Assembly (NCBI RefSeq): GCF_003330845.1
Contig: NZ_CP026121.1
Span: 4,259,501 to 4,323,500 of the forward strand
Direction of reading: 5' to 3'
Length of the DNA: 64,000 nucleotides
Source of the DNA: Streptomyces sp. Go-475
GTDB taxonomy: Bacteria > Actinomycetota > Actinomycetes > Streptomycetales > Streptomycetaceae
Below the pieces are notes generated by a model. It had not been told where the DNA came from. It worked only from the letters and a program-made list of their open reading frames with translations, and did not search any database. Below are positions 40,414 to 51,466 of the stretch, piece after piece; the first letter of the stretch is position 1; each line of letters opens with the position of its first letter. A program made the position numbers and the translations under genes.

Positions 40414-41304
40414 ATGGACGACCAGGCTGCGGGCAGCCCGCAGGACGCCCACAGCGTCCCCACGTGCTATCGCCACGCGGACCGTGAGACCGGCATCCGC
40501 TGCACCCGCTGCGAGCGGCCGATCTGCCCCGAGTGCATGGTCAACGCCTCCGTCGGCTTCCAGTGCCCCGAGTGCGTCCGCTCCGGCTCCGGCACCGGCC
40601 ACGCGCCCACGGCCGCCATGCCCCGCACGATCGCCGGCGGCACCATCACGGCCGACCCCCGCCTGCTGACCAAGATCCTCATCGGCATCAACCTGGCGGT
40701 GTTCATCGCCGTCCAGGTCAACGAGTCGCTCCTGAACGACCTCGTCCTGCTCGGCGCCTGGCCGCCCGCGCCCTACCTGCCCACCCAGGGCGTGGCGGGC
40801 GGTGAGTGGTACCGCATGGTGACCTCGATGTTCACGCACCAGGAGATCTGGCACATCGCGTTCAACATGCTCAGCCTCTGGTGGCTCGGCGGCCCCCTCG
40901 AAGCAGCCCTCGGCCGCGTCCGCTACCTCGCGCTCTACGTCATCTCGGGACTCGCCGGCAGCGCCCTGGCCTATCTGCTGACCTCGCCGAACACCGCCAC
41001 CCTCGGCGCCTCCGGCGCGATCTTCGGCCTGTTCGGCGCGACGGCCGTCCTGATGCGGCGGCTCAACTACGACATGCGGCCGATCATCGCGCTGCTGGTG
41101 ATCAACCTGATCTTCACCTTCAGCCCGGGCTTCAACATCTCCTGGCAGGCCCACATCGGCGGACTCGTCGCCGGTGTCGCCGTCGGGTACGCCATGGTCC
41201 ACGCCCCGCGCGAGCGCCGCGCCCTCGTCCAGTACGGCACCTGCGCGCTGGTCCTGGCCGTGGTCGTGCTGTTGACCCTGTTGAGGACGGCCCAGCTCAC
41301 CTGA
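40414..41304 (+). CDS. Rhomboid family intramembrane serine protease
   Basis: 296 residues. The N-terminus is a B-box-type zinc finger (CYRHADRETGIRCTRCERPI, then CPECM and CPEC). Six or seven membrane helices follow. The catalytic serine lies in LGASGAIFGLFGA and the partner histidine in WQAHIGGLVAGVAVGY; the HN motif of the early helices is HIAFNMLSLWWLG. It cleaves membrane-embedded substrates, which are not identifiable here. Zinc-finger fusion is normal for actinobacterial rhomboids. Confidence 0.92.
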   Translation: MDDQAAGSPQDAHSVPTCYRHADRETGIRCTRCERPICPECMVNASVGFQCPECVRSGSGTGHAPTAAMPRTIAGGTITADPRLLTKILIGINLAVFIAVQVNESLLNDLVLLGAWPPAPYLPTQGVAGGEWYRMVTSMFTHQEIWHIAFNMLSLWWLGGPLEAALGRVRYLALYVISGLAGSALAYLLTSPNTATLGASGAIFGLFGATAVLMRRLNYDMRPIIALLVINLIFTFSPGFNISWQAHIGGLVAGVAVGYAMVHAPRERRALVQYGTCALVLAVVVLLTLLRTAQLT

Positions 41305-41561
41305 GCGCAACCGTTGTCCACAGCGGGTGGCGGATCTTGTGCATAGGGTGCGGGAACACATGTGCCCCCTGTCACCGACCCGCATTTCCGCAGGTCAGGC
41401 AGGGGGCGAACAAGTTTTCGAGTTGCGGTACTTCCGTCATACCGGCGTCAACGCCCAGCGAGTTATCCACAGATCGTCGTTTCTTTTCCACCTGTGGACA
41501 ATGGCTGTGGATAACTCAGCGAACAACCCTGGGTAGAGCTGCGTTCACCTTCCGGTGACCG
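41305..41561. promoter_or_regulatory. Extra-oriC cluster of consensus DnaA boxes
   Basis: A 257-bp convergent gap with four strong DnaA boxes: TTGTCCACA at 41314-41322, TTATCCACA at 41463-41471, TGTGGACAA at 41493-41501 and TGTGGATAA at 41506-41514. These are closer to consensus than any box in oriC itself. Further TCCAC fragments lie near 41487. No gene here. Confidence 0.8.
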
Positions 41562-41816
41562 CTACTTCCACTGCGTCGAGACGCCGAATCCGGCCGCGAT
41601 GAAGCCGAAGCCCACCACGATGTTCCAGTTGCCCAGCGCGTCGATGGGCAGCGAACCGTCGGTGACGTAGAAGACGACGATCCAGGCCAGCCCGATGAGG
41701 AACATGGCCAGCATGACGGGCGCGACCCAGGCACGGCTGTCCAGCTTGAGCGCGGTCGTCTGCTTCGACGGCGGCGGCGTGTAGTCGGCCTTCTTGCGGA
41801 TACGTGACTTCGGCAC
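41562..41816 (-). CDS. crgA: Cell division protein CrgA
   Basis: An 84-residue two-helix membrane protein that modulates FtsZ-ring formation and timing of septation in Streptomyces. Basic N-terminus [18 protein letters not shown], helix 1 [22 protein letters not shown], the connecting D-G-S-L-P, helix 2 [23 protein letters not shown] 41816 with GGAGAG upstream; the longer open frame is not coding. Confidence 0.95.
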   Translation of the reverse strand: MPKSRIRKKADYTPPPSKQTTALKLDSRAWVAPVMLAMFLIGLAWIVVFYVTDGSLPIDALGNWNIVVGFGFIAAGFGVSTQWK

Positions 41817-41955
41817 GAGGGTCTCTCCTGTCGATGCGCTGCGTGGCCGCGCAGGTAACTGGGTCGGTCTCGGGGCAGCGTAAGGGGACTCCGATTGCTC
41901 CCCCGGGCGTCCGTTAGCGTAGTGCTTCCGCCGCGCCGAAGGAGATAAGGGTACG

Positions 41956-42735
41956 TTGAGCAATTCTGCCGACTCCCCCGGGACGGGATCCACCCCTGGG
42001 CGCGCGCGCCGTTTCCGGCCCGTGCGGATCCTCACGGCGGCCGTCTTCGCTCTCGCCGGGCTGATCTTCTTCACCAGCTTCAACACGGCCAAGGGAACCG
42101 ACATCCGCACGGACGCCTCGCTGCTGAAGCTGTCCGACCTGATCCAGGAGCGCAGCCGGGAGAACGGCCGGCTGGACGAGACGAACGGCGCCCTGCGCAA
42201 GGACATAGAGGCGCTGGCGGACCGGGACGACGGGTCGACCAAGGCCGAGGACGCCAAGCTCGCGGCTCTGGAGAAGCGCGCGGGCACCCAGAAGCTCAAG
42301 GGCGAGTCCCTGACGGTCACGCTCAACGACGCCCCGCCGGACGCCACCGCCAAGCTCCCCGGCTACCCCGAGCCGCAGCCCGACTACCTGGTCATCCACC
42401 AGCAGGACCTCCAGGCCGTGGTGAACGCGCTGTGGCAGGGCGGCGCCAAGGGCATCAAGGTCATGGACCAGCGGCTGATCTCCACGAGCGCGGTGCGCTG
42501 CGTGGGCAACACCCTGATCCTCCAGGGCCGCGTCTACTCACCGCCGTACAAGATCACGGCGGTCGGCGACCCCGGGAAGCTGAAGAAGGCGCTCGCGGCG
42601 TCCCCGGCGATCCAGAACTACATGGTCTACGTCAACGTCTACGGGCTCGGCTGGAAAGTCGAGGAGAACGGCCCGGTGACTCTGCCCGGCTACTCGGGCA
42701 CAGTGGATCTGCACTACGCGAAGCCCGTGGAGTAG
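41956..42735 (+). CDS. DUF881 family membrane protein
   Basis: 259 residues from a TTG start preceded by AAGGAGATAAGGG. A basic cytoplasmic N-terminus, one membrane helix ([19 protein letters not shown]), a coiled-coil segment ([20 protein letters not shown]) and the DUF881 domain ([44 protein letters not shown]). DUF881 proteins accompany sortase/division loci in actinobacteria and resemble YlxW. Divergent from crgA. Confidence 0.88.
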   Translation: MSNSADSPGTGSTPGRARRFRPVRILTAAVFALAGLIFFTSFNTAKGTDIRTDASLLKLSDLIQERSRENGRLDETNGALRKDIEALADRDDGSTKAEDAKLAALEKRAGTQKLKGESLTVTLNDAPPDATAKLPGYPEPQPDYLVIHQQDLQAVVNALWQGGAKGIKVMDQRLISTSAVRCVGNTLILQGRVYSPPYKITAVGDPGKLKKALAASPAIQNYMVYVNVYGLGWKVEENGPVTLPGYSGTVDLHYAKPVE

Positions 42736-42759
42736 GAGCCCAGGCCGGGGGAGCCGCCG

Positions 42760-43437
42760 GTGCGCGTGATCGTCAGGACCGTCAGCGAACTGTGCATCAC
42801 CGTCGGCAGCGTGATCGTGCTGTTCGTCGTCTACGTGCTGTTCTGGACCGGTGTGCGGGCCGACGACGTCATGGACGACCAGATCGACCTGCTCCACGAG
42901 GAGTGGTCGAAGCCCCGTCCGCCGGGCGGGACGGCCACCGGGAGCCCCGCGAAGCCGGCGCCGTACGCCGAGGGCAGGCCTTTCGCGATCATGTACATCC
43001 CGCGTCTTGGTTTCACGTGGAACAAGCCGGTGCTCGAAGGCACCGCCACCGGCACCCTGAAGAAGGGCCTCGGGCACTACGCGGAGACCGCCCAACTGGG
43101 GCAGAAGGGGAACTTCGCGGTCGCCGGCCACCGCCGCACCCACGGTGATCCCTTCAAGGATTTCCCCAGGCTGCGGCGCGGTGACGCCGTGGTGCTGACC
43201 GACGGCACGACGTGGTTCACGTATCGGATCGACAAAGGCCCGTACAAAACAGTGCCCTCGGACATCGAGGTGATCGACCCTGTCCCACGTACATCCGGGT
43301 ACACGCGTTCGGGCCGCTATCTGACGCTGACCACGTGCGACCCGGAATGGGGGCACAGTCATCGGCTGATCGTCTGGGCGCACCTGGACTCCACCCAGCC
43401 TGTGGAGGCAGGGAAACCTGAGGCGTTGCGCCGTTAG
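42760..43437 (+). CDS. Class E sortase (first of three)
   Basis: A 225-residue membrane transpeptidase. The N-terminal anchor is at 8-30 (VSELCITVGSVIVLFVVYVLFW). The catalytic triad His124 (AGHR), Cys193 (TLTTC) and Arg202 (HRLIVW) is complete. It carries the class E-type R-T-H-G loop. Class E sortases of Streptomyces attach long chaplins and other LAXTG proteins to peptidoglycan. GTG start with GGGGGAG. It is the shortest of the three, lacking the long N-terminal extension of the second. A near-parS lies inside. Confidence 0.9.
   Translation: MRVIVRTVSELCITVGSVIVLFVVYVLFWTGVRADDVMDDQIDLLHEEWSKPRPPGGTATGSPAKPAPYAEGRPFAIMYIPRLGFTWNKPVLEGTATGTLKKGLGHYAETAQLGQKGNFAVAGHRRTHGDPFKDFPRLRRGDAVVLTDGTTWFTYRIDKGPYKTVPSDIEVIDPVPRTSGYTRSGRYLTLTTCDPEWGHSHRLIVWAHLDSTQPVEAGKPEALRR
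43010..43023. other. Near-consensus parS (one mismatch)
   Basis: GTTTCACGTGGAAC, differing from parS at one base. It lies in the sortase coding region and is read in a different frame (F-T-W-N) from the other coding parS sites. It may be a weak ParB site. Confidence 0.45.
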
Positions 43438-43490
43438 TCTGGTGGCTGTACGGCGTAGGTCTGGTGCCGTGGTACGACGGAAGGGACGGC

Positions 43491-43652
43491 ATGTACGGCT
43501 GGATCTGGCGGCATCTGCCGGGGAACACATGGGTGAAGGCGTTGATCTCACTCGCCCTGGTCGTGGCCGTGGTCTACGTGCTTTTCCAGTACGTCTTCCC
43601 GTGGGCGGAACCGCTGCTGCCCTTCAACGATGTGACGGTGGACAACCAGTGA
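43491..43652 (+). CDS. Small membrane protein between sortase and pabA
   Basis: A 53-residue frame from ATG 43491 (GGAAGGG 6 bases upstream). One membrane helix (WVKALISLALVVAVVYVLFQYVF) follows an aromatic N-terminus MYGWIWRHLPGNT; the tail is PWAEPLLPFNDVTVDNQ. It overlaps pabA by 4 bp (GTGA). It is conserved in position among Streptomyces sortase loci as far as I recall. Function unknown. Confidence 0.8.
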   Translation: MYGWIWRHLPGNTWVKALISLALVVAVVYVLFQYVFPWAEPLLPFNDVTVDNQ

Positions 43653-44287
43653 GCGCGCGCATTCTCGTCGTGGACAACTACGACAGCTTCGTCTTCAACC
43701 TGGTCCAGTACCTGTACCAGCTGGGCGCCGAGTGCGAGGTCCTGCGCAACGACGAGGTCTCGACGGCACACGCCCAGGACGGCTTCGACGGCGTCCTGCT
43801 CTCCCCGGGCCCGGGCACGCCGGAGGAGGCGGGCGTCTGCGTGGACATGGTCCGGCACTGCGCCGCCACGGGCGTCCCGGTCTTCGGCGTCTGCCTGGGC
43901 ATGCAGTCGATGCAGGTGGCGTACGGCGGTGTCGTGGACCGGGCGCCCGAACTGCTGCACGGCAAGACCTCGCTGGTCGAGCACGGCGGCCGGGGTGTCT
44001 TCGCCGGCCTGCCCTCGCCCTTCACGGCGACGCGCTATCACTCCCTGGCCGCCGAGCCGGCCACGGTCCCGGCCGAACTGGAGGTCACGGCCCGGACCCA
44101 CGACGGCATCGTGATGGGCCTCAGGCACCGCGAACTTCCGGTGGAGGGCGTGCAGTTCCACCCCGAGTCGGTGCTGACCGAGCACGGGCACCGGATGCTG
44201 GCCAACTGGCTGGTGGAGTGCGGCGACGAGGGCGCGGTGGCGAGGTCGGCCGGGCTCGCCCCGGTGGTGGGCAGGGCCACGGCGTGA
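43649..44287 (+). CDS. pabA: Aminodeoxychorismate/anthranilate synthase glutaminase subunit
   Basis: Type-I glutamine amidotransferase giving ammonia to chorismate for p-aminobenzoate or anthranilate. 212 residues. Catalytic Cys82 (FGVCLGMQS), His171 and Glu173 (FHPES). N-terminus ILVVDNYDSFVFNLVQYL and LSPGPGTPEEAG are typical. GTG overlaps the preceding small gene and its own stop overlaps the next sortase (GTGA), so all are coupled. PabA and TrpG cannot be told apart by sequence here; a synthase component I is not adjacent. Confidence 0.9.
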   Translation: MSARILVVDNYDSFVFNLVQYLYQLGAECEVLRNDEVSTAHAQDGFDGVLLSPGPGTPEEAGVCVDMVRHCAATGVPVFGVCLGMQSMQVAYGGVVDRAPELLHGKTSLVEHGGRGVFAGLPSPFTATRYHSLAAEPATVPAELEVTARTHDGIVMGLRHRELPVEGVQFHPESVLTEHGHRMLANWLVECGDEGAVARSAGLAPVVGRATA

Positions 44288-45486
44288 CGGCGCTGCGCCC
44301 CGAGCGCGAGTCCGACACCTCGTACGGGCAGCAGTCGTACGGGGTGCCGGGTGCGTTCGAGGACTGGTCGGGCGGAGGGGCGTACGGTGCGCCCCCGCAG
44401 CCGGGGGCGCAGCAGCAGCCGTACCCGCCGGAGCCGGAGCCGCAGTCGTACGAGCCGGCGCCCGAAGCCCGCTCGCCCCGGCCGCAGTCGTACGAGCCGG
44501 CGCCGGAGCCGTACGCGGCGGCGTCGTACGAGCCCGTCCCGGAGGAGCCGTACGGGCCTCCGGTCGACGAGGAGACGGTGGCGCTGCGGATACCGGATCC
44601 GCCGCCCGCGGCCGGTGAGCCCATACCGGGCTCTGCGGCCGCCGGCGGTCCGCGGCACGACGGAGGGACCCACGGCGGCCGGGCGGCCCGCAGGAAGGCC
44701 GCCAAACGCCGTCACGGGCGCCGTGGCGGCGGCCCGGACACCCGCCCGGCGGAAGAAGAGTCCCGGGCGCCCCTGTCGCGGGTCGAGGCGCGGCGGCAGG
44801 CGCGGGCGCGCAAGCCGGGCCCCGCGGTCGTCGCCAGCCGGGCCATAGGCGAGGTGTTCATCACGACCGGCGTGCTGATGCTGCTGTTCGTCACCTACCA
44901 GCTGTGGTGGACGAACGTGCGGGCGCACGCGCAGGCCGGCCAGGAGGCCAGCAGCCTCCAGGACGACTGGGCGAACGGCAAGCGCAACCCGGGGACGTTC
45001 GAGCCGGGGCAGGGCTTCGCCATCCTGCACATCCCGAAGCTGGACGTGGTGGTGCCCATCGCGGAGGGCACCAGCAACAAGGGCGTCCTGGACCGGGGCA
45101 TGGTCGGCCACTACGCCGAGGGCGCGCTCAAGACGGCCATGCCCAGTGACAAGACCGGGAACTTCGGGCTCGCGGGCCACCGCAACACCCACGGAGAACC
45201 GTTCCGGTACATCAACAAGCTCACGCCCGGCGACCCGATCGTCGTGGAGACCCAGGACGAGTACTACGTCTACAAGATGGCGTCGATCCTGCCGGTGACG
45301 TCGCCGAGCAACACGAGCGTCCTGAACCCGATCCCCGCGGGGTCGGGATTCACCGAGCCCGGCCGCTACATCACGCTGACCACGTGCACGCCGGAGTTCA
45401 CCAGCAAGTACCGGATGATCGTCTGGGGCAAGATGGTCGAGGAACGGCCGCGCAGCAAGGGCAAGCCGGATGCGCTCGTCAGTTAA
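44284..45486 (+). CDS. Class E sortase with long cytoplasmic extension (second of three)
   Basis: 400 residues. The N-terminal ~175 residues are a disordered Tyr/Pro/Gln/Glu-rich cytoplasmic region followed by an Arg-rich patch. Membrane helix at ~181-205 (AIGEVFITTGVLMLLFVTYQLWW). Catalytic His299 (AGHRNTHG), Cys368 (TLTTC), Arg377. GTG overlaps the pabA stop. By position and length it corresponds to one of the SrtE pair of S. coelicolor, which anchors chaplins; whether it is E1 or E2 is not resolved. Confidence 0.9.
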   Translation: MTALRPERESDTSYGQQSYGVPGAFEDWSGGGAYGAPPQPGAQQQPYPPEPEPQSYEPAPEARSPRPQSYEPAPEPYAAASYEPVPEEPYGPPVDEETVALRIPDPPPAAGEPIPGSAAAGGPRHDGGTHGGRAARRKAAKRRHGRRGGGPDTRPAEEESRAPLSRVEARRQARARKPGPAVVASRAIGEVFITTGVLMLLFVTYQLWWTNVRAHAQAGQEASSLQDDWANGKRNPGTFEPGQGFAILHIPKLDVVVPIAEGTSNKGVLDRGMVGHYAEGALKTAMPSDKTGNFGLAGHRNTHGEPFRYINKLTPGDPIVVETQDEYYVYKMASILPVTSPSNTSVLNPIPAGSGFTEPGRYITLTTCTPEFTSKYRMIVWGKMVEERPRSKGKPDALVS

Positions 45487-45499
45487 GGGCAGATGACCA

Positions 45500-46249
45500 G
45501 TGGCAGCGACCACCGACACGGACCACGAAGAGCACACCGGCGCGGCGTCGCGGCGGCCTGCGGCGCGCCGCAGGCCCGGCCCGATCGCGCGGGCGGTCAG
45601 CGTCTTCGGGGAACTCCTCATCACCGCGGGCCTGGTCCTCGGCCTGTTCGTCGTCTACTCGCTGTGGTGGACGAACGTCATCGCCGACCGTACGGCCGGC
45701 AAGCAGGCCGACCGGGTCCGTGACGACTGGGCGCACGGCCGGGGCGGGCCCGGGGCGCTGGACACGAAGAACGGCATCGGCTTCCTGCACGTGCCCGCGA
45801 TGAGGAACGGCGAGGTCCTGGTCGAGAAGGGCACGTCGAACAAGATCCTCAACGATGGTGTGGCCGGTTACTACACCGAGCCCGTCAAGTCGGCCCTGCC
45901 GATGTCGGGCAAGCCCGGCAACTTCTCCCTCGCCGCCCACCGCGACGGCCACGGGGCCAAGTTCCACAACATCGACAAGATCAAGAAGGGTGATCCGATC
46001 GTCTTCGAGACGAAGGACAAGTGGTACGTCTACAAGGCCTTCGCCATCCTTCCCGAGACCTCGAAGTTCAACGTCAAGGTCCTCTCGCAGATCCCGAAGG
46101 AGTCGGGCAGGAAGAAGCCCGGGCACTACATCACGCTGACGACCTGCACGCCGGTGTACACGAGCACCTACCGGTACATCGTGTGGGGCGAGCTGGAGCG
46201 GGTCGAGAAGGTGGACGCGGACCGGACACCGCCGAAGGAACTGCGCTGA
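45500..46249 (+). CDS. Class E sortase (third of three)
   Basis: A 249-residue membrane sortase. Helix at ~35-58 (VFGELLITAGLVLGLFVVYSLWW). Catalytic residues are His147 (AAHRDGHG), Cys216 (TLTTC) and Arg225 (TYRYIVW). It is close in sequence to the second sortase, indicating local duplication. The histidine context AAHRDG differs from AGHRNT in the others, which may reflect substrate choice. GTG start with AAGGG upstream. Confidence 0.9.
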   Translation: MAATTDTDHEEHTGAASRRPAARRRPGPIARAVSVFGELLITAGLVLGLFVVYSLWWTNVIADRTAGKQADRVRDDWAHGRGGPGALDTKNGIGFLHVPAMRNGEVLVEKGTSNKILNDGVAGYYTEPVKSALPMSGKPGNFSLAAHRDGHGAKFHNIDKIKKGDPIVFETKDKWYVYKAFAILPETSKFNVKVLSQIPKESGRKKPGHYITLTTCTPVYTSTYRYIVWGELERVEKVDADRTPPKELR

Positions 46250-46281
46250 CGGGACCTGACGGAGACCTGACGGAGAACGGG

Positions 46282-46315
46282 AGAGCCCCGGCACCCTCAC
46301 GGGTGCCGGGGCTCT
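46282..46315. terminator. Bidirectional terminator between the sortase and pknB genes
   Basis: A perfect 15-bp stem (AGAGCCCCGGCACCC) with a TCAC loop, in the 85-bp gap between convergent genes. Confidence 0.85.
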
Positions 46316-46334
46316 GTGCGAGCGGGGTGCCGCG

Positions 46335-48347
<2,013 letters not shown>

Positions 48348-48515
48348 AGCTACCTACCAGCCCTCTCCGTCGGTCCCGACCGGAAGCTTGTACGGTCGGA
48401 GGCTGCCGTCCGGGCCTACCGTACCCGGCTTGTTTTGTGTGACCTGGCCAAGCCCGTCAGCCGATACAGGACCGGTATCGCAACGTGCACCGATGTGAAG
48501 CAGACGTGAGCGGGG

Positions 48516-49991
48516 TCACTTCTTGCTCTCGATGACCGCCTCCATCACGTTCCTCGCGATCGGTGCCGCGAGGCCACCGCCGGAGATGTCGTCACGGACG
48601 GCGTTGTCGTCCTCGATCACGACCGCCACGGCGACCGGCGCTGTGCCGTCCGCGCCCTTGGCGTAGGAGATGAACCACGCGTAGGGGTTCTCGCTGTTGT
48701 CCACGCCGTGCTGGGCGGTACCGGTCTTGCCGCCGACCTTGACGCCGGGGATCTTGGCGTTGGAGCCCGTGCCCTTGTCGACGACCGTCTCCATCATCGA
48801 CTGGAGGAGCTGGGCGTTCTTCGCCGACAGCGGCTGGCTCATCTCCTCGGGCTCGGTCTTCTCGATGGTGTCGACGTTCGGAGCCTGCAGCTCGTCGACC
48901 ATGTACGGCTTCATGAGGGTGCCGTTGTTGGCGACGGCCGAGGCCACCATGGCCATCTGCAGCGGGGTCGCGGCGGTGTTGAACTGGCCGATGGAGGACA
49001 GCGCGGTCTGCGACGGGTTCATGTCGTCGGAGAACACCGACGCGCTGGAGCGGACCGGCGTGAACTGCTCCTCGGTGAAGCCGAACTTCTTGGCCATGTC
49101 CAGCATCTTGTCGTTGCCGAGGTCGGAGCCGATCTTGCCGAAGACGGTGTTGCAGGAGTACTGCAGCGCCACGCGCAGCGTCGCGTTCTTGCAGGGGATG
49201 TTGCCCTCGTTGGGCAGCTTGGTGGTGGTGCCCTCCATGACCCAGGGGTCGGGCGAGTCGGTCTTCGCGTCCGGGTCCGGGTACAGGCCGTCCTCCAGGG
49301 CGGCGGCCGCGGTGACGACCTTGAAGGTCGAGCCGGGCGGGTACGTCTCCCGCAGCGCCCGGTTGAGCATCGGGTCGTCGGGGTTGTTCTTCTTGTCCAG
49401 CTTCTTCCAGGCCTTGGCGTCCTCTTCGCTGTTGCCCGCGATCGACGAGGGGTCGTACGACGGGTAGGAGGCCAGCGCCAGGATCTTTCCGGTGGACGGC
49501 TCCAGCGCCACCACCGCGCCCTTGCCGCCCTGCTTCTTCAGGCCGTTGTAGGCGGCCTTCTGCGCGTCGGCGTTGAGCGTCGTGACGACGTTGCCGCCCT
49601 CCTTCTTCTTGCCCGTGAGCATGTCGAGCGTGTTGCGGAAGAAGAGCCGGTCGTCGTTGCCGGTGAGGATGCCGTCCTCGATGGACTCCAGCTGGTTGGC
49701 GCCGAAGGCCTGCGAGACGAAGCCGGTGACGGGCGCCCACATGGGGCCGTCCTTGTAGGTGCGCTTGAACTTGAAGTCGCCCGAGGTGGTCGTGGCGTGC
49801 CCGGTGATGGGGTCGCCGCCGACGATGATGTCGCCGCGCGGTGAGGCGTAGCGCTCGATCGAGACGCGTCGGTTCTTGGTGTCGGTCCTCAGCTCGTCGG
49901 CCTTGACGTACTGGATCCAGTTGTCGCGGATCAGCAGTGCCAGGACGAGCAGGCCGCAGAAGATCGCGATCCGGCGCAGGGGCTTGTTCAT
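48516..49991 (-). CDS. pbpA: Class B penicillin-binding protein PbpA
   Basis: A 491-residue monofunctional transpeptidase. Signal anchor at 6-22 (RRIAIFCGLLVLALLI). Active-site motifs are S221TFK, S279CN and K422TG. The ATG overlaps the ftsW stop (ATGA). It works with the SEDS protein encoded upstream in septal or lateral wall synthesis. Orthologues in actinobacteria are PknB-cluster PbpA. The C-terminus ends GGLAAPIARNVMEAVIESKK. Confidence 0.94.
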   Translation of the reverse strand: MNKPLRRIAIFCGLLVLALLIRDNWIQYVKADELRTDTKNRRVSIERYASPRGDIIVGGDPITGHATTTSGDFKFKRTYKDGPMWAPVTGFVSQAFGANQLESIEDGILTGNDDRLFFRNTLDMLTGKKKEGGNVVTTLNADAQKAAYNGLKKQGGKGAVVALEPSTGKILALASYPSYDPSSIAGNSEEDAKAWKKLDKKNNPDDPMLNRALRETYPPGSTFKVVTAAAALEDGLYPDPDAKTDSPDPWVMEGTTTKLPNEGNIPCKNATLRVALQYSCNTVFGKIGSDLGNDKMLDMAKKFGFTEEQFTPVRSSASVFSDDMNPSQTALSSIGQFNTAATPLQMAMVASAVANNGTLMKPYMVDELQAPNVDTIEKTEPEEMSQPLSAKNAQLLQSMMETVVDKGTGSNAKIPGVKVGGKTGTAQHGVDNSENPYAWFISYAKGADGTAPVAVAVVIEDDNAVRDDISGGGLAAPIARNVMEAVIESKK

Positions 49992-51439
49992 GACGGGCGG
50001 ACCACCTGGGTCATCTCGGCGTCGGGGTTGGCGGCGGGAGCGGGGGCCGGGCGTCGGGCGGTGTCGCTGATGCGGAGCAGGATGCCGATCAGCGCCCAGT
50101 TGGCGATCACGGAGGAACCGCCGTAGGCCACGAACGGCAGCGTCATACCGGTCAGCGGGATGAGGCCCATGACACCGCCGGCCACGACGAAGACCTGGAG
50201 GCCGAAGGCGCCGGACAGGCCGATGGCCAGCAGCTTGCCGAACGGGTCGCGGGCCGCGAGCGCGGTGCGCACGCCCCGTTCGATGATCAGGCCGTAGAGG
50301 AGCAGGATCGCCATGACGCCGGCCAGGCCGAGCTCCTCGCCGAAGGTGGCGAGGATGAAGTCGGAGTTGGCGGCGAAGCCGATGAGGTCGGAGTGGCCCT
50401 GCCCGAGGCCGGTGCCGAGGGTGCCGCCGGAGCCGAAGGCCCACAGCGCCTGCATGGCCTGCTCGGAGTGGACGACACCGTCCTGGACGCCCGCGCGGGA
50501 CAGTTCGAACTCGCGCATCGGGTTGAGCCAGGCCTGCACACGCGTCTGGATGTGCGGCTCGAAGCTCGCCACGCCGACGGCGCCGACCGCGGACATCAGC
50601 AGACCGAAGACGATCCAGCTGGTCCGCTCGGTGGCGACGTACAGCATGATGACGAACATTCCGAAGAACAGCAGCGACGTACCGAGGTCGGTCTCGAAGA
50701 CCAGGATGAGGATCGACATCACCCAGACGACGAGGATCGGACCGAGGTCGCGGCCGCGCGGCAGGTACAGGCCCATGAAGCGGCGGCTGGCCAGGGCCAG
50801 GGCGTCCCGCTTGACCATGAGGTAGCCGGCGAAGAACACCGCGAGGGCGATCTTCGCGAACTCACCGGGCTGGAGCGTGCCGAGGCCCGGGATCTTGATC
50901 CAGATCTTGGCGCCGTACGTCGGGGCGCTGAGGCCGGGGATCAGCGGCATCACGAGCAGGAGCAGGGCCGCGGCCATGGAGATGTAGGTGTACCGCTGGA
51001 GGACCCGATGGTCCTTCAGGAAGATCAGCACGACCACGAGCAGGGCGACGCCCATCGCCGAGTACAGCAGCTGGCGCGGTGCCGCCTCGACGAAGGTCCT
51101 GCTCGCCTGCAGCTTCTCCGACTGGTCCAGCCGCCAGATGACCACCAGGCCGAGCCCGTTGAGCAGAGTGGCCAGGGGCAGCATCAGGGGGTCGGCGTAC
51201 GGGGCGAACTTCCGGACGACGAGATGGCCGACGCCCGCGAGGAGACCCAGCCCGAGCCCGTAGCTCAGCAGGCCCGGAGGCACCGAGTCGTTGATGGCCA
51301 GCCCGACGTTGGCATAGGCGAACACCGGGATGACGACGGCGAACAACAGCAGCGCCAGCTCGGTGTTGCGTCGGCTCGGGGCGCCGATCGCGCCGATCGT
51401 GGACGTGTGGTGCGTCGGCGAGTTCGTAGTACTGCTCAT
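49988..51439 (-). CDS. FtsW/RodA/SpoVE family peptidoglycan polymerase
   Basis: A 483-residue SEDS protein with about ten membrane helices, the partner glycosyltransferase of PbpA. Conserved SEDS stretches: LQPGEFAKIALAVFFAGYL, ETDLGTSLLFFGMFV, SDFILATFGEELGLAG, and the final GMTLPFVAYGGSS. The catalytic-type aspartate lies in ETDLG. It is called RodA or FtsW in the equivalent mycobacterial cluster; the two cannot be separated here. ATG start, 27 bp after pstP. Confidence 0.92.
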   Translation of the reverse strand: MSSTTNSPTHHTSTIGAIGAPSRRNTELALLLFAVVIPVFAYANVGLAINDSVPPGLLSYGLGLGLLAGVGHLVVRKFAPYADPLMLPLATLLNGLGLVVIWRLDQSEKLQASRTFVEAAPRQLLYSAMGVALLVVVLIFLKDHRVLQRYTYISMAAALLLLVMPLIPGLSAPTYGAKIWIKIPGLGTLQPGEFAKIALAVFFAGYLMVKRDALALASRRFMGLYLPRGRDLGPILVVWVMSILILVFETDLGTSLLFFGMFVIMLYVATERTSWIVFGLLMSAVGAVGVASFEPHIQTRVQAWLNPMREFELSRAGVQDGVVHSEQAMQALWAFGSGGTLGTGLGQGHSDLIGFAANSDFILATFGEELGLAGVMAILLLYGLIIERGVRTALAARDPFGKLLAIGLSGAFGLQVFVVAGGVMGLIPLTGMTLPFVAYGGSSVIANWALIGILLRISDTARRPAPAPAANPDAEMTQVVRPS

Positions 51440-51466
51440 CGTGTGACAGGGCCTCTCACGGCTTGC

